Source: Saxidomus purpurata
Taxonomy: Eukaryota; Mollusca; Bivalvia; Venerida; Veneridae
Length of the DNA: 64,000 nt
Assembly: GCA_022818135.1 (NCBI GenBank)
Contig: JAFMSR010000019.1
Location: 30,121,679-30,185,678 of the forward strand
Reading direction: 5' to 3'
This document shows, in pieces, positions 12,084 through 24,470 of this stretch (its first letter is position 1; each line of letters opens with the position of its first letter). The notes below the pieces were generated by a model that had not been told where the DNA came from, made no database searches, and saw nothing but the letters and a program-made list of their open reading frames with translations. The position numbers and the translations under genes are program-made.

Positions 12084-12185
12084 TAAATGCTCAATCGGAA
12101 CATCACTCGGCTTTTTCCGTAGAAATAACTTATAATTATTATTTCTACGGAAAAAGCCGAGTGATGTTCCGATTGTGTAAATGCT
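12084..12185. mobile_element. Perfect-hairpin mini-element with 8-base target duplication
   Basis: Two 37-base arms (12092-12128 and 12139-12175) are exact inverted copies around a 10-base loop, and TAAATGCT stands on both sides (12084-12091 and 12178-12185). An 8-base duplication is typical of hAT-like insertion. With only 86 bases between the duplications, it is among the smallest such elements possible. Confidence 0.8.
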
Positions 12186-13240
12186 GAACAATGGTTTAGT
12201 ATGACATTTAAACATTGCGACAATACAGATAAATGCAAGCTGATACCATTCTTACATCAATACGGTTTAACTCTTTGTCTGTTTGAAATTACCTTACTTC
12301 AGTTAAAATAAATTTAATACATTCACACAGTTTAATATATTCGTTTCTAGTTTCCGTGTTGAATAATTGTTTCATTTTAAAAGTATTTGGACGTGTGAAA
12401 TAACAAGGTTTTAAAAGTTGTGCTCTTTCATTTTTCGAAACTTCTACATTTAAACAAGTAATAAAATTCATCACTAATTTCATAATTGTTGTAACATTTG
12501 TTGCAAAAAAGCATATTTATATCTATCTAGACCAACTACCTGTTTCAACAGGAAGTCTATGATTTCTTGTGCTGAAACGAATCACACAGTACATGTTGTA
12601 CAAATATTGAATCGGAGTTTCGACTAGGTAATTTTCGAATACATTTCTCTGTCTTAGTGACCAAAGCAGCCTCAGGTCACAAGCAAATTTGCAAGGTAGC
12701 AAATTACCACAGTTACAAGTATATCACGATGGACACACATATCTAGTTTTCTTATATTGTGTACAATATCATTTTAATTATGGCTCGTACAAATTTGTCA
12801 TCGCTGTGAAAATAACGATCATTTGTCCAGCAAGATGTGCTTCTGACAATGGGACTACAGTTTGCAATAAACGGAAATTCTTTATCTGTTCCACCGGGCT
12901 GGGCAATACTCATAAAACCCGGGTTTTTGCCAACCTTGATGTAATGTATATGAATTCATTGTCCTTTGACATTGTCGTCACCATTATTTGATAATTTGAT
13001 ACGACTGAAGACTTTTTTGATGTATACACATAATGTGTGATGTGCTTATGTTTCACTTTTAAATAGGAAACATAAGATTTGTAAAAAAAAAACCCCACAC
13101 AAATTTTTTAACTGCATGTCCACTAGTGTCAAAATGTGTAAGTTCAGCTTATGAATTCTGCGTCTTCACTGAAGCTTGCTGGAGGTTTCATATACAGCGA
13201 TCAAATGACCCGGCAGGCTGAAGGATCGAAGGATCGATAC
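12186..13240. other. Gene-free stretch
   Basis: No gene or repeat is recognised; open frames are short and lack splice support. Confidence 0.45.
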
Positions 13241-13267
13241 TTCGCACCATCTTAACTGACTTCTGGA

Positions 13268-13372
13268 CGACCAGCCTAACATACGAGAATAGGCTTCTCG
13301 TTCTGTTACCTGACGACCAGAACAAATTTTTAGTCGTCCGGTTACCGGATGAGCAGCCACTTCCTTATGAAA
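13268..13372 (-). repeat. Dispersed repeat with GGTAACCGGACG motif, copy 3
   Basis: On the minus strand it reads AAGGAAGTGGCTGCTCATCC, then GGTAACCGGACGAC, then TGTTAGGCTGGTCGTCC. This matches the copy at 6328 and the inner arm sequence at 6395-6415, which suggests all belong to one family. Confidence 0.7.
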
Positions 13373-13464
13373 ATTAAGATCTGAAAAGGGCTGTGGGTCC
13401 ATTATTATCAATTTTATGGTTATTATCGAATGTCTTCAGGTTCACGAAAGCAGACGAGATACAA

Positions 13465-13655
13465 AAGGGAGCGGTGGTGTAGAGGTGAAGGTGTCTACCG
13501 CTCATCCCGGATGCTGCGGGTTCGAGCCCCACTGGAGTCACGACCGTACCTCCTCATATGGCACCAGTACTGGTTTTTCCAGAGAGCAGACTCGAGAGTG
13601 ACTCGATAAGCTACAAGCTATCTTCGAGCTTAAATAAATTAAAATTAGTATAAAC
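13465..13655 (+). mobile_element. tRNA-headed SINE
   Basis: A box (TGGTGTAGAGGTGAAGG) and B box (GGGTTCGAGCCCC) are correctly spaced, followed by a body with CCAGAGAGCAGACTCGAGAG and an A/T-rich tail near 13640. Stems do not close as in a tRNA. Confidence 0.75.
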
Positions 13656-14680
13656 TAAAGCTCTTTGCTAACAAAATTCACTAGAAAGGAACATAAGCGA
13701 TGTATCACTAGACTGTATGAAACCGATTATCGCATAATGAATAAATCATTTTCATATACATTCCTAAAAATGTTTTTTTCTTTCTTATGATTTCATACAA
13801 AACGTCATTCTTCTTCTCAATCATTGCTCCGTTGACATACGTACCAATAATTTTCGTAGCCAAAGCCGTTTTTGCGTACCCTAAAAAATAGAGGCAAAAG
13901 TTGAATTAGTTAAATATTTATTCAATTGCATCGTTTTCACATCAATGAGGAAACATGACTGGATAATTATAAATATTAATATTCAATCTGAATCCATAGT
14001 TTGGTTGTCATGGTTAACAAAAATTAGTAAGAACAACAACACTGTTGGTTTTCCACAGAAATAGCATCATAATTCAATTTATATTATAGAAGGCTAACTC
14101 TATTTCACAAAATGGTTTATAATCATTCTGATGTCGAAAACAGTCCGACGGAAAAATGAGTTTTTGCAATAGTCAACCGTGGTAAATGGTATCTGAAATG
14201 ATGTCGATCCCAAATAATTCTTTACACCATAGGCTACACTAGACAATCCAGACATTACCATCATTCAGCATTTCAGATCAAGTATTAAATCATTAGAGAT
14301 AGTTAAAGGAGGGTTCAATTATGACAGAATCCCGGTTCACTACTGTCGCTCTCTAGGGAACCAGTTCTGGTTCGCTACAAACTGCCTTGTCTAATATCGT
14401 CAGACGAATAAAAATTGAATATATTTCAAAATAAAAAGTCCCAAACAATACATTTCGGGGAGCCGGCATAAAATGATATACACTCGGGTGACTCGTCAGA
14501 CAAGCGCATGTCTTTCTAAACACTACACATGACGTCATGCTACTTTCAGTTTCATCGCACGTGTTGTAAACGTCAGCTTTAACATAAAAGTAAGATATTC
14601 ATTTGTCCACCTACAGGGGTCACGCGCATGGGTCACTATACCTGTCTGACACAATATGTCAAGTTTATTCCACTTCAGCG
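13656..14680. other. Gene-free stretch
   Basis: No exon recognised. A short palindrome containing a CRE-type TGACGTCA core lies at 14528-14539; no gene start is near enough to call it a regulatory site. Confidence 0.45.
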
Positions 14681-14684
14681 CCTG

Positions 14685-15115
14685 ATGACTTTTTTCGGAA
14701 TGCATTTTGTTTTTTTTTGCAAACTACTTTTTCCCTTTTTTGCCAGGTTTGCTCTACCGAAAGTAGGCCACAGAGGGGTAAAATAAAAAAATCCCCCCCA
14801 GGTGAAATTTTGAAACGCTCTATCAAGATGAGAGGTCACTATTAAGTTCTGAGAAATTTGAGCACAAAAATGCCACAGGTCGGGCCAACGAATTTCTTCT
14901 CCTCTGTGCAGGGATTGTACCTGAATGACTTTTCTCGAAGGAAATGCATTTAAAATGAAGATATGTTTTTGCAAACTAACGTTATCACCGTTTTCTAGGC
15001 CAGAGGGGTCAAGGTTGCTCATACCTGAAAAGTAGGTCACAGAGGGGTCAAATGTAAAGATACACCCCAAGTATTATACATTTTCGTAACGTACTCATCA
15101 AGACGAAAAGAATGA
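14685..15115. repeat. Two diverged tandem copies, period about 268 bases
   Basis: The blocks around 14690-14840 and 14930-15115 share, in order, GACTTTT-TCG, TTTTTGCAAACTA, AGTAGG-CACAGAGGGGT and CATCAAGA. A third trace (TTGCTCATACCTAAAAAGT) is at 15167. The reverse-strand open frame across it is a by-product. Confidence 0.65.
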
Positions 15116-15495
15116 CGTATTACACGACCCCATTCTAGACAAAAACAATTTCAGCCCAAATCCGGTTGCTCATACCTAAAAAGTTATCCAAAATCCTTGT
15201 AAAAGATGAAGGGCAGATGAAATCGTGATATAATTTGTTGATTTACAAGAAATTTTATGACGGAAATTGAGACCTTTCTCCTGATTTTGTTAGATCTAAC
15301 CAGTTAAGAGTCTATAGATGAATTAACAGAACTTTCCCTCTTACAGGGAAAGATCATAGTTCGAATCCTGACACTATCTTGGAAGTAATCAAAAACAATA
15401 CAGCATGTGTTGTATATATAGTTTAACCTCCAGAAGCATTGCAAAGTACAATGAAGGTATTAAATTGCAGTACTTAAGTAATACTATTACTAAAA

Positions 15496-15519
15496 AAGAA
15501 GAAGAAGAAGAAGAAGAAG
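15496..15519. repeat. (AAG)n microsatellite
   Basis: Eight consecutive AAG triplets, about 140 bases downstream of the stop codon of the zinc-finger gene. Confidence 0.9.
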
Positions 15520-15656
15520 TGATAATCGATTATTCAAACTCATAATCAATTTAATCTAATTTGGAAGCTTTGTGGTCAATTATTCGATTTTATTCGATCA
15601 TCATGACATTACATTGTACTGTTTCATAATACACTGTGCTCAAATGAGCTAAAAAC

Positions 15657-18043
15657 CTAGATTGTGTTATATTTCTGATGAACTTTCATGTGCTTCACAA
15701 GATTACAACTGAGAGCACACTTGAAGCCACAAACTTTACAGCTGAATGGTTTGTCTCCAGTGTGTACTCTCATGTGCTCCTCTAGACCATACTTTCTGTA
15801 AAAACCTTTATTACATATAGTACAAAAACAAGTAAATTCTTTCTTGTGTCGTCGAACATGGTCCTTCAATGTTGCAACACGCAAAAACATTTTCCCACAG
15901 ATCTCACATGATAGATTAAGTTCTGAAGCTTTCTTATGTGTTACAAGATGATTCTTTAACTGACTTTTTGTCTTAAAACATTTGTTACAATACGTACATA
16001 CTTCCAGTCTTTCATCCGAATGAACAAACCTGCGATGAGCATCAAGCACCTTCTTCTCCTTAAATTTTGCTCCACACAGATCACATAAATACATTTTTAA
16101 AGCAGTTTCACACGCATGTTTTGTTTGTATATGTAATTTCAAATCTTTAGGCGTATAAAACTCTAATTCGCAGAAACAACACCTTAAACATTTTACATGT
16201 ATATCATTATGTCTTTCCAACATTTTCTTTGTCTGAAAGCACTTTGGACATTTGGCACACTGGAAAACTTCTTTTTGCTCATCAGCATCACAATAAATAC
16301 AGTCCGGTAAACAGTAACCATTTTTCAACCTCTTGTGGAGAATCAGCTTTTTTCTACTTACAAAAATGAATTTACAATCAGGACAGTAGAAGCCATTTTG
16401 CATGGCACTATAATTATCTGTTTCCAAATCAAGGGGCACTGTTTCACATTTTTTATGATATTTATGCATTCTCCTATTTCTGTTTACAGTCCATCTGAAT
16501 TTTACCGACTCGTTTTTTCTAACGTTTTTCCTATCTTCAGATAGAACCTTCTCTTCTGATGAAAGTATAATTCTTTTATCCTCTGTTTTTGTCTGCTCAT
16601 AATAATTAGCTTTCCTAACTTTAGATATATCATCTGTGGCTGAATGAACAACTTTTATGTCCGTAAAATTAAAGCCATCTTCCGCGAAATATCCACCTGT
16701 TGTATCAGATATAACAGGACTTGTTTTATGACCATTCATAATTTCACAGTTAGTCCTTTTTCTTTTAACCTTACCCAAACCTTTTAGGTTTCTCTTTGTA
16801 TTTCCTTTTGCCTCTACATCATAGTAATTGACAGATGCATCAGGATCAGTGTCTTCAAATTCAAGATCACATTTGGGTCCAACCTTATAATTAGTATCAC
16901 AGACACTAGCTTCTTTTATATTGTAAAAACATTTTGTACCAGTTTCATCAGTGTCACTACAAAATCTTTTGACCACATTCCTATTTTCAGTATCTTTAAG
17001 CTCTGTGTCTTCATCCCAAGATGTTTTCTCTGTCATATGTACACTGTGACTTATCCATTTTTCTTCTAATAAATCATTCAGAACCTGAAATATCTCCTTT
17101 AACTTTGGTTGTAATAATTTTCTGTCGAAATCAAAACAGGAGACATTTTTCATGAATTCACACATGATTTCGATGTCACTGAGCAACTGCCTTTCATTGT
17201 ATCTTTGTAAGCCATTATCTGTAGCCATGAACCTTCTGGAGAAAATACTTTCTTTTAATCTTGAAACAATATCCATGTCAGTCCTGCTGTTAAAAACTGA
17301 ACCTTTATCAGTGTCAACAAATGAGACTTTATCGGCTAAGATATCTTCACTTGCAGTTTTCTCTATACTGAAATGTTTAGCACCAGCAGCTTGATCTAAC
17401 AGCTCAGCTTCTTCTAGCTTGCCATCTGTTTCACTAAGCTGATTATGCAGTGATTCACCTACAAATCTTTTACCGGTACTGATAACTTCAGCTTCTTTGT
17501 TACTGTGATACAAAGAATTACCCATATCAATAGCTGTCATAAGTTTTACCTCCTGAGGCAAGCACCCTGAAACTGACTTCTGGTTTATATTTATATATGT
17601 ATCACTTTTTTCAAGACATGCACCAATACTTAGATAACTTATGTCTGAACTTTTCTCACTGTAATGTTCAGTAGTTTCTTCAAAGACTGGAAGCTGATTC
17701 TGGTCCATAGCCTGTGTATGACCTCCACGATGCTGTGAAACAGAGGCAGATAACTCTGTCACTTGATTATTTAGGAAGATCTCCGATTTCTCAGCACTGT
17801 GTTGGTTTGCATATTTATCTACTATATTGTACTGCACAGTTCCTGAACCAGAGCTGGTTACCATGGCACCACAAGAGTGATGATACTTTGGCGCTCCTGT
17901 GACATTGTCAATAGAAGTGCACTGAGGTTGTTGCTCCAAATGCTTCAATTGAAAGCTCTGATGAGGATTTCTTGTGGAAATATTTGACTGTCTACCTGCC
18001 ACAAACTTATGCAGGCCTTCCTCTGTAAGTAGAGGTATTGCAC
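15657..18043 (-). CDS. Gene B, terminal exon: C2H2 zinc-finger protein
   Basis: A long open exon ending at TAG (15657-15659). It opens at an acceptor (TTTTAATTTACAG before 18043) and starts in phase with two bases completing a codon, followed by AIPLLTEEGLHKF, so the true start codon lies in an upstream exon. About 540 residues of Ser/Asp/Glu-rich, probably disordered sequence precede the fingers. The last 246 residues hold seven canonical C2H2 fingers (CxxC...HxxxH or HxxxxH) after one degenerate finger beginning YCPDC. Only the last two fingers are joined by a classical TGDKPF linker; the earlier linkers vary, which is more like an invertebrate multi-finger factor than a KRAB-type array. 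By family it should be a nuclear DNA-binding regulator; no target can be inferred. The frame is intact and the finger spacing regular, so it is likely functional. Confidence 0.9.
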
Positions 18044-18307
18044 CTGTAAATTAAAACATAAACATTATATCTCTGCCTCTGTTTCACTTTTAGATGCAGT
18101 ATACATGTACTTACTGTTTGAATTCTGAAAACGAATCTAAATATTTCATATGTTCCTGACTTCAATTCTCGGGACATTTTGATATTCTCTATCTTCCGAG
18201 GATGCAGAATTTAAATTGATTTTTACCTAAAGTTAATGCCGCAGAAATAAAGTCCGCAGAAATAAAACATATCTTAAGACCTCAGAAATAAAACATATCT
18301 CATTCTT

Positions 18308-18430
18308 AAAACAAGAGGGCCAAGATGGCCCTATATCGCTCACTAGAAAGTCATACAATGCTAAACATCTAAGCTCTGCATATGAACCTGTGGAGCCACG
18401 TGAGCTTAAAACACCTATTGACAGAAATGT
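18308..18430 (+). repeat. Copy of the ACAAGAGGGCCAAGATGGCC dispersed family
   Basis: Begins ACAAGAGGGCCAAGATGGCC, then CTATATCGCTCACTAG and CTAAACATCTAAGCTCTG, shared with the copy at 40639. It lies in the presumed intron just upstream of the large exon of gene B. Confidence 0.8.
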
Positions 18431-18541
18431 TCTATAAATATCTTGATCATGTGACTAAAACACATAATTAACTGTTAGTCAGCAGAGACATAGAAAAGGC
18501 ATGTATTCTATGTTTCTGATGTCAGAAGATATAAAACTTAC

Positions 18542-18580
18542 ATTTTTTAACCTTGGTGAAATCTCGTGAGAGTCGAAACA
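18542..18580 (-). CDS. Gene B, proposed 39-base microexon
   Basis: A strong acceptor (CTATCTTTCATTTTTCAACCAG region, ending at 18581) and a consensus donor (GTAAGT after 18542) bound 39 bases. These read two bases, then FRLSRDFTKVKK, then one base. That last base fits the two-base start of the exon at 18043, giving Cys at the junction. Splice signals and phase agree, but a 39-base exon can occur by chance. Confidence 0.45.
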
Positions 18581-18669
18581 CTGGTTGAAAAATGAAAGAT
18601 AGAATGTTCCTGGAGGTGATTGTGTGTTCCACTTACCCCCTTTATATCTTTATATATATTACATATTAC

Positions 18670-18724
18670 CATTTTTGTCATATTTCCATCCTCTGCAATG
18701 GAACAAATCCTTGATAGCATCTTC
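18670..18724 (-). CDS. Gene B, proposed 55-base exon
   Basis: Acceptor TGTGCAG before 18724 and donor GTAATA after 18670 enclose an open segment, EDAIKDLFHCRGWKYDKN plus one base. That base joins in phase to the microexon at 18580 (Val at the junction). The donor is weaker than consensus and the initiating exon has not been found, so this is a suggestion. Confidence 0.33.
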
Positions 18725-21029
18725 CTGCACATCAGTGACAAGTATTGTCAACATATAAACATCGTGATCACAAATCATTTCTGTTAATATCCTTCATCTG
18801 TTATGAACGGCATCATCCGTCGATGATCTTACATCAAACCTGCAAAAATGACAAATAATATATGCAACTTTCAATTCTCTTACCGGTATTTTCAAATTGC
18901 TGCTTCAACCAGCTTTGCTTTGATAAAAACATGTCCTAACTAAAATTGCAGTTGACCTGTAAGACTGACCATACCCTGAGCCAACTAAAACATGTGCTCT
19001 GCATATCATCTCTGTATTAGGCCTAAAAAAAAGTTTGTTTTATGTAATCCTACCTACCCTCTATTTTTACCCCCTACCCAAATTTTGTTATGACCCTGAA
19101 AAAAAAGGTTATGAAGAAAATTTATATTTTCATCGAATTTTGTGTTGTCTGTGTTCAAAAAACATTTTTTATTGATCTCTACCATAAATATGACATCAAA
19201 GACCTAGAATGCTGAATACTGTTAAATTACAAGTTCACATTAAAACAAATTCCTTCTGAGATATCATCCCGAGATACAGGACATTTTATAAACCAATTTT
19301 CATGCATTTTTATTGCTTCAACACAAAATTTTCAACATACATGTAACATGGGTACTGGTAGTTATCATGCAGAACTTTATCATTTGCAGTTTATGTATCA
19401 CTTTTTCAACTGTCAAATTTATTTTTGTTAAAGGAGTTCTGGAAAAAACAATTCATATGTAGTTCTCGGCTATGTGAAGGAAAATAAACAAGGCGCTGAA
19501 CGAAAATTGAGAAGATGCCTTTGTTATGTATGACTTTGCAGATTTACAGAATACTTGTTTTCACAAAATATGTATTCAATTTACAGCTAATGTATCACTT
19601 TGTACATGTTGTAGAAAATTATTTTTAGTTTTGTTCCTTAGACATCTGGTTAATAATAATTTATAAATAATTCTTGTCGTTGCCTTGCGGTAGACACTTC
19701 GCCTTATCTACAAATTATTCTGTCTAGCCGAGTCACAATAAAATTTATTATTGATATTGATATACGTTCGTTGCCAGACGTTCTATTAGGACTTTTCCTG
19801 AATTTATCGGTTGAGCCTTCACCTTACCAATAACCTCATCTGCCTTGCAAGATCAACTTTCTGCATTCACACTACCAAACTGTTCTTCTCTATTTACCTT
19901 TGTTTTTTACAGCTTTAAATATCATGCTGACTACCAGTACAAAATGTACAATTGTTGTCATTTTTGTAGAACACCTTTTATACAGGAGTGTTTCATTGTG
20001 TGTGCTTGGAAATTGTAGATCGCAGATAATTTTTCGTGACGGACAAACGCTACTGTCATTGTTATCATTTATTTTGAATTAACAAATGATAACTGCATAA
20101 TTCAATTGAAAATTTAAAATGATGCGCAAAGCATCAGTATTGTTTTACTCTGTTTACATAAATTTGTTGATACTGTACTGGCAAGCAAGGAAAAGCCGAT
20201 GGATTTTGCATGTTTTTTTCGTTTATTTTAGAAATAGATGAGACAAAATAAAAAAGTTGACTATTTTGCAAATCTTGGCCATGACCTCCGTCGGGGAAGA
20301 TAATTTTTGTTTACATTGGTCACGCATGCTCGTAAATATGGGGATTTGTTTGAGAAATTATATTAATTTGCGGCTTGGCAAGTAGGTCTATATACCTACA
20401 TGACATTGTTGCCGTTACTGTTTTAAGCAACCGTTTCCTACTTAGTAAAATAGTTGTAACTTGTTTTGCTAAATACCCTGCACAGCCTCCAGTCAGAGCT
20501 AACATTAGATTATAACTCCCGACATTTGTTTCTGTTTGTTTGTTTGGCAACACAGCCTATGATTTCCCCGCATTGAGCCTCCCTCAAACAAAGGGGAAAT
20601 ACTATACAATCAGTACAAATTACCTCCCTTGTATTGAAGAATCAAATCATCCCGATATACTAGTGTATGGTTTGAATATGTGATCAATACCGTGATCATG
20701 TCGAAATGTATTTTAACATGATTTTCTAATGTTATAAGAAAAATTGAAGTAATATTTTCACGTGGAAATCAGAAGTTGACAGCCATCACATGACCCCTAT
20801 GTGATTTTGTTGACAATATATGTCAAGGTTGCGAGTACGCTGAAATGAAAAACCGATATCTTAGTATATTAACACTATGACTTATGATTTATGTCAGTCA
20901 GCTTCAAAACAAATCCTCCCATAGATTTTGATCAAAACTTCCTTTATACAGACCTGTTATAGAGGCATGTAACGGGAAAACTAAAAATCCGCCGACAATT
21001 CCTTGCCATTGGCTTCTCATTGCTTGCCA
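18725..21029. other. Presumed upstream region of gene B; no gene seen
   Basis: No further exon could be tied in by splice phase. Around 19640-19760 a segment ends ACAATAAAATTTATTATTGAT, which looks like the 3' tail of a retroposon. Confidence 0.4.
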
Positions 21030-21119
21030 GTAGTCAGTTGTAAAGCTCCTGGAGAGCTTATGTTAATTTGTTTGTAACTCTTGCAGACTCAAAATAAAGT
21101 TTATTGTATTGTATTGTAT
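21030..21119 (+). mobile_element. Retrotransposon 3' tail with (TATTG)n end
   Basis: Ends CAAAATAAAGTTTATTGTATTG, then TATTG repeats, the pattern of short 3' microsatellite tails of CR1-like non-LTR elements. Most of the element is missing or unrecognised. Confidence 0.45.
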
Positions 21120-21221
21120 AAAGCCGTGACAGGATAATTAACGGATAAAATTTGTTATCTGACCCGTTATATTAGGAGTCATTATAAGGTCACAGATTCT
21201 GAAGCCGAGCAAATTACACTT

Positions 21222-21330
21222 TAATGAGTGGTCAAGCTATTCATGCGGTGGACTTGTAATCAAGGGATCGCAAGTTCGATCCTTCGCTCCACCACTTATA
21301 TACTGATAATAAAGGGTCTTTTGGCTGAGC
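21222..21330 (+). mobile_element. tRNA-headed SINE
   Basis: Has a tRNA-like anticodon arm (GGTGGACTTGTAATC) and B box (AGTTCGATCC), and ends near CTCCACCA. The A-box half (GAGTGGTCAAGC) is shortened. A decayed SINE fits better than a functional tRNA. Confidence 0.55.
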
Positions 21331-21355
21331 CATTGTCCGATGTGTGTATCCGTGT

Positions 21356-22268
21356 AGGCAGTGGCTAGAGTTACGGTACCGTAACTCTAGCCTCAGAGTC
21401 TAGAGTTACGGAAGTTCCGTATCTCTAGCAAAACCCTATGAGGAAAGGCTAGAGTTACGGAAGTTTATAAAGGTATGTATATTGCTTTAATACATGCATG
21501 ATAATGTGTTGTAAACTTAAATATTTTACCACTATTCGTGAATAAACTGATCTGTTGTATAAACGACAATTTCACAGGCGCCAGTTTAGTTATACCAATA
21601 TCGGAACTATCACTGTCATGTGAATTACTCTTGCACATAGTTACGTGTTCTGTTTACAAACAACGTTAATAAAACAATAGTAAGATAAAGAAAAGAAGAA
21701 TATTAGAATTCTAAGAGCACGGAAAACGTAAAAAAAAGAACGAAATTAAGATTTATTTTTAAATTTAACACAGTCCTGTACTTCCGATCACAATTAAAAT
21801 CTTTCTTCTTTTTCTTTTTGGTCACGATTTGAGTGCCTTCTCGTGGTGTGGCTTAGATGTAGTCAGACAATTAAATACAAAAACAACATAATTATGTCAA
21901 CAACATATTTTACTTAACTTCTATCATCATGCTTTGCTCAAAATGTGATAAAAAAAATGATTGTCCAGCTACAATGGAATGCTCAAGTAAAGACGAAGAT
22001 AACAACGATACTTCCGCCAATATGTATTACCAAAATGGCGGCTACGAAGTTGCTACATTTGCCGACAGATCAGTTTATTCACTATTACTGGTGAAATATT
22101 TAAATTTACAATGCATTACCATGCATATTTAAAGCAACATTCATATATATACCTTTATAAACTTCCGTAACTCTAGCCAATCCTCATAGGATTTTCTAGA
22201 GATACGGAACTTCCGTAACTCTAGACTCGGAGGCTAGAGTTGAGGTACCATAGCTCTAGCCACTGCCA
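21356..22268. mobile_element. Long-TIR non-autonomous element of about 0.9 kb
   Basis: Two arms of about 120 bases (21356-21480 and 22145-22268) are inverted copies starting GGCAGTGGCTAGAG. Each arm is itself built of repeated CTAGAGTTACGG motifs; the left arm includes a 26-base perfect palindrome centred on GGTACC (21368-21393). The centre has one 67-codon frame (21929-22132, Cys-rich start MLCSKCDKKNDC) that resembles nothing I recognise. It lies immediately left of a copy of the dispersed repeat also found at 9706. Confidence 0.8.
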
Positions 22269-22700
22269 TCTGTGTATGGTCAGATTATCTGGTCAGAGCA
22301 ACATCAACACAAAAGTTTAGAACTGCCAAAAAATGGAAGACGGCTTGTATGTAGGAGATTATTCACATTATCACGTGTTTCTTTCCTAGAAAAAAGAAGT
22401 GTTACATTGACTAAATCATGCCTACTTTTGCCAAATATCACTGTTTACTTCAAAGAATATTTCACTGTAAGTTGATCGTCGCCATATTGGTTTTGTCTAC
22501 GAATGTTTTACGGCATATTGTTGTCATCTCACATTTTATATCAGAAAGGGCCCTTTTCCGCGGAAAGGGTTTACCACATTCGGTAAGGGACTTGTTTATT
22601 GAATTTAAAGGGAAAATTTTATGATTTTAACACTTTTCGATGTTAATTTATGTGAGAGGAGATCTAATGATGAAAACTGAATAATTTCTTGACAATCTTA
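22269..22700 (+). repeat. Dispersed repeat, copy 2 of a pair
   Basis: Homologous by eye to 9706-10165 in the same orientation, sharing blocks such as GTTGATCGTCGCCATATT and GCGGAAAGGGTTTACCA. Its left end abuts the long-TIR element. Confidence 0.8.
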
Positions 22701-24279
22701 TGTAACAGGACTGACTGACAGACAAAATTTGATCACAGGACGGACGGACAAAAGCGATCACAATTTACTGTTTTAAATTAACCAAGGTTTATATTCTGTA
22801 TTATATTGAAATTTTAGGGTAACTAAGAAAATAGCCAGGTCAGAGTACACAAGTATTTTATTTTCACTATACTTTTATTTATTAGGCAACAAGTACTTCC
22901 TTTTTATGAATATCTGTTTTAATTAAACATTATTTGCTTGAGCTATCAACTTATAGGAGAATACTTCCTGATACAATAGATTGTTATGAAATACTGGGTC
23001 ATTACCGCGGCGCATGCAAGTGGCATTCCTTGTGAGCATTTTTTATCATTCCTTTGTTTAGAATCGTCAGGCCTGATTTAAACAAGTCCATTTAGTGCTG
23101 AATATATTAGGATTGAGCATAATTATAAGTGGCAACATATGCTCGGGTTTTTTCGTATTATTTTTAAACGATTATTTTCCGTTTCTTCTTAACAGTGCCT
23201 AAATGGTTATAAAGATAACAGCATCCACTCTAGACTTTGACCTGACTTGTTAATGTGCCATTGTATATATCACATGAAATTATTTTCTTTTATAATGCTC
23301 TTTATATTTCTTATTTCAACCTCTCACTACTGCAGTTATCATTCAGTGAAATCAACAGCAGAGGTATAAACAGTATTCTATATACATACACTTGGAGCCA
23401 CTTCTAACCCGACACTTTTCAAATTCGATTTTCTCGAATACGGTTCAAGATATTTATTTCAAATTAAATATTATGTTGTGTGGCAACATTAGCTGTATAA
23501 AAATGATAAAACCTTTCAACTGTGACGATCGGTTACTTTTGCACGTGTGACAAGTACGATTTCATCTTTTTGCAAGAGGAAATGTAGGTGAGCGAAAAAT
23601 ATCGATTTTCATTTTCATTTTATCAATCTATAACGCAATTCAAACCGTAAAAACAGAATTTTGATTTAAAAAATCAGTCACTTCGAATGAATAACCAAGA
23701 GCGTGGTCGCGCAATTGACATGTTGCTTGTCGGCAAATCACTAAGACAGTCGCGTATATAAATGTATCATATTTATTTAGCAATAATTTTATTTGCAAAC
23801 ATATGCAGTATCAACACGTTACTATAAATCGTAAAAAAGGTGGAAATTTATCTCTAACATACAATAACATTGTATTTCGTTTCTTTACTCCGATGTACGG
23901 ATTTTATACACCTATAAAAATGTTAAGCACCCCCTGGAATTTATATAGTGACTTCAAAAATTTGTATCATGAAATCACCTTCAAATAAACGGAGGAAAAA
24001 ATGTTGTAAATCATATCAGCAATCCTCTGCACGAACTGTATAACTTCTTCGTTTAATCTCAAATTTGTCATGGTTCTAGCTGATATATAATATGAGCAAT
24101 GCATCACTTAATCTGAAAATGTCCGTGTTTTTAAATGACCATTTTATCCCTTCAACTTAGCTACTGGTTCAATACCTTTTTCAACCACTTCTGTTTGCTC
24201 GGACAAAGACTATTTTACTCCGTTTATATGCGAAAGAATTTGTTTTTATCATCAAATTTGTTACTGGTTTAGTAAGGAG
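22701..24279. other. Gene-free stretch
   Basis: No exon, element or array recognised. Confidence 0.45.
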
Positions 24280-24470
24280 ACTGACCGCCACCCTGGTCGA
24301 TTCCTTGAAATCCGTTGATTGAAGTCCATGACTCATGTAAGAAAGTTGGCAATTTCTTTTGGAGGATAGGAATATAGTACTGGCCCTTCCGATGAACGAT
24401 GGTATGGTAATTATCTGTGTGTAGACAAATGAACTACCCTTGAAAGGATGTCAATCTGATTAAAATCATC
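24280..24470 (+). mobile_element. Decayed SINE body
   Basis: AAGAAAGTTGGCAATTTCTT and the following TAGTACTGGCCCTTCCG and CGATGGTATGGTAA match, with changes, the body of the SINE at 58185-58430. The tRNA head is badly eroded. Confidence 0.6.

Noticed and set aside
14675..15070. 131-codon frame on the minus strand
   Set aside because: It lies over two tandem copies of a noncoding repeat and lacks splice signals.
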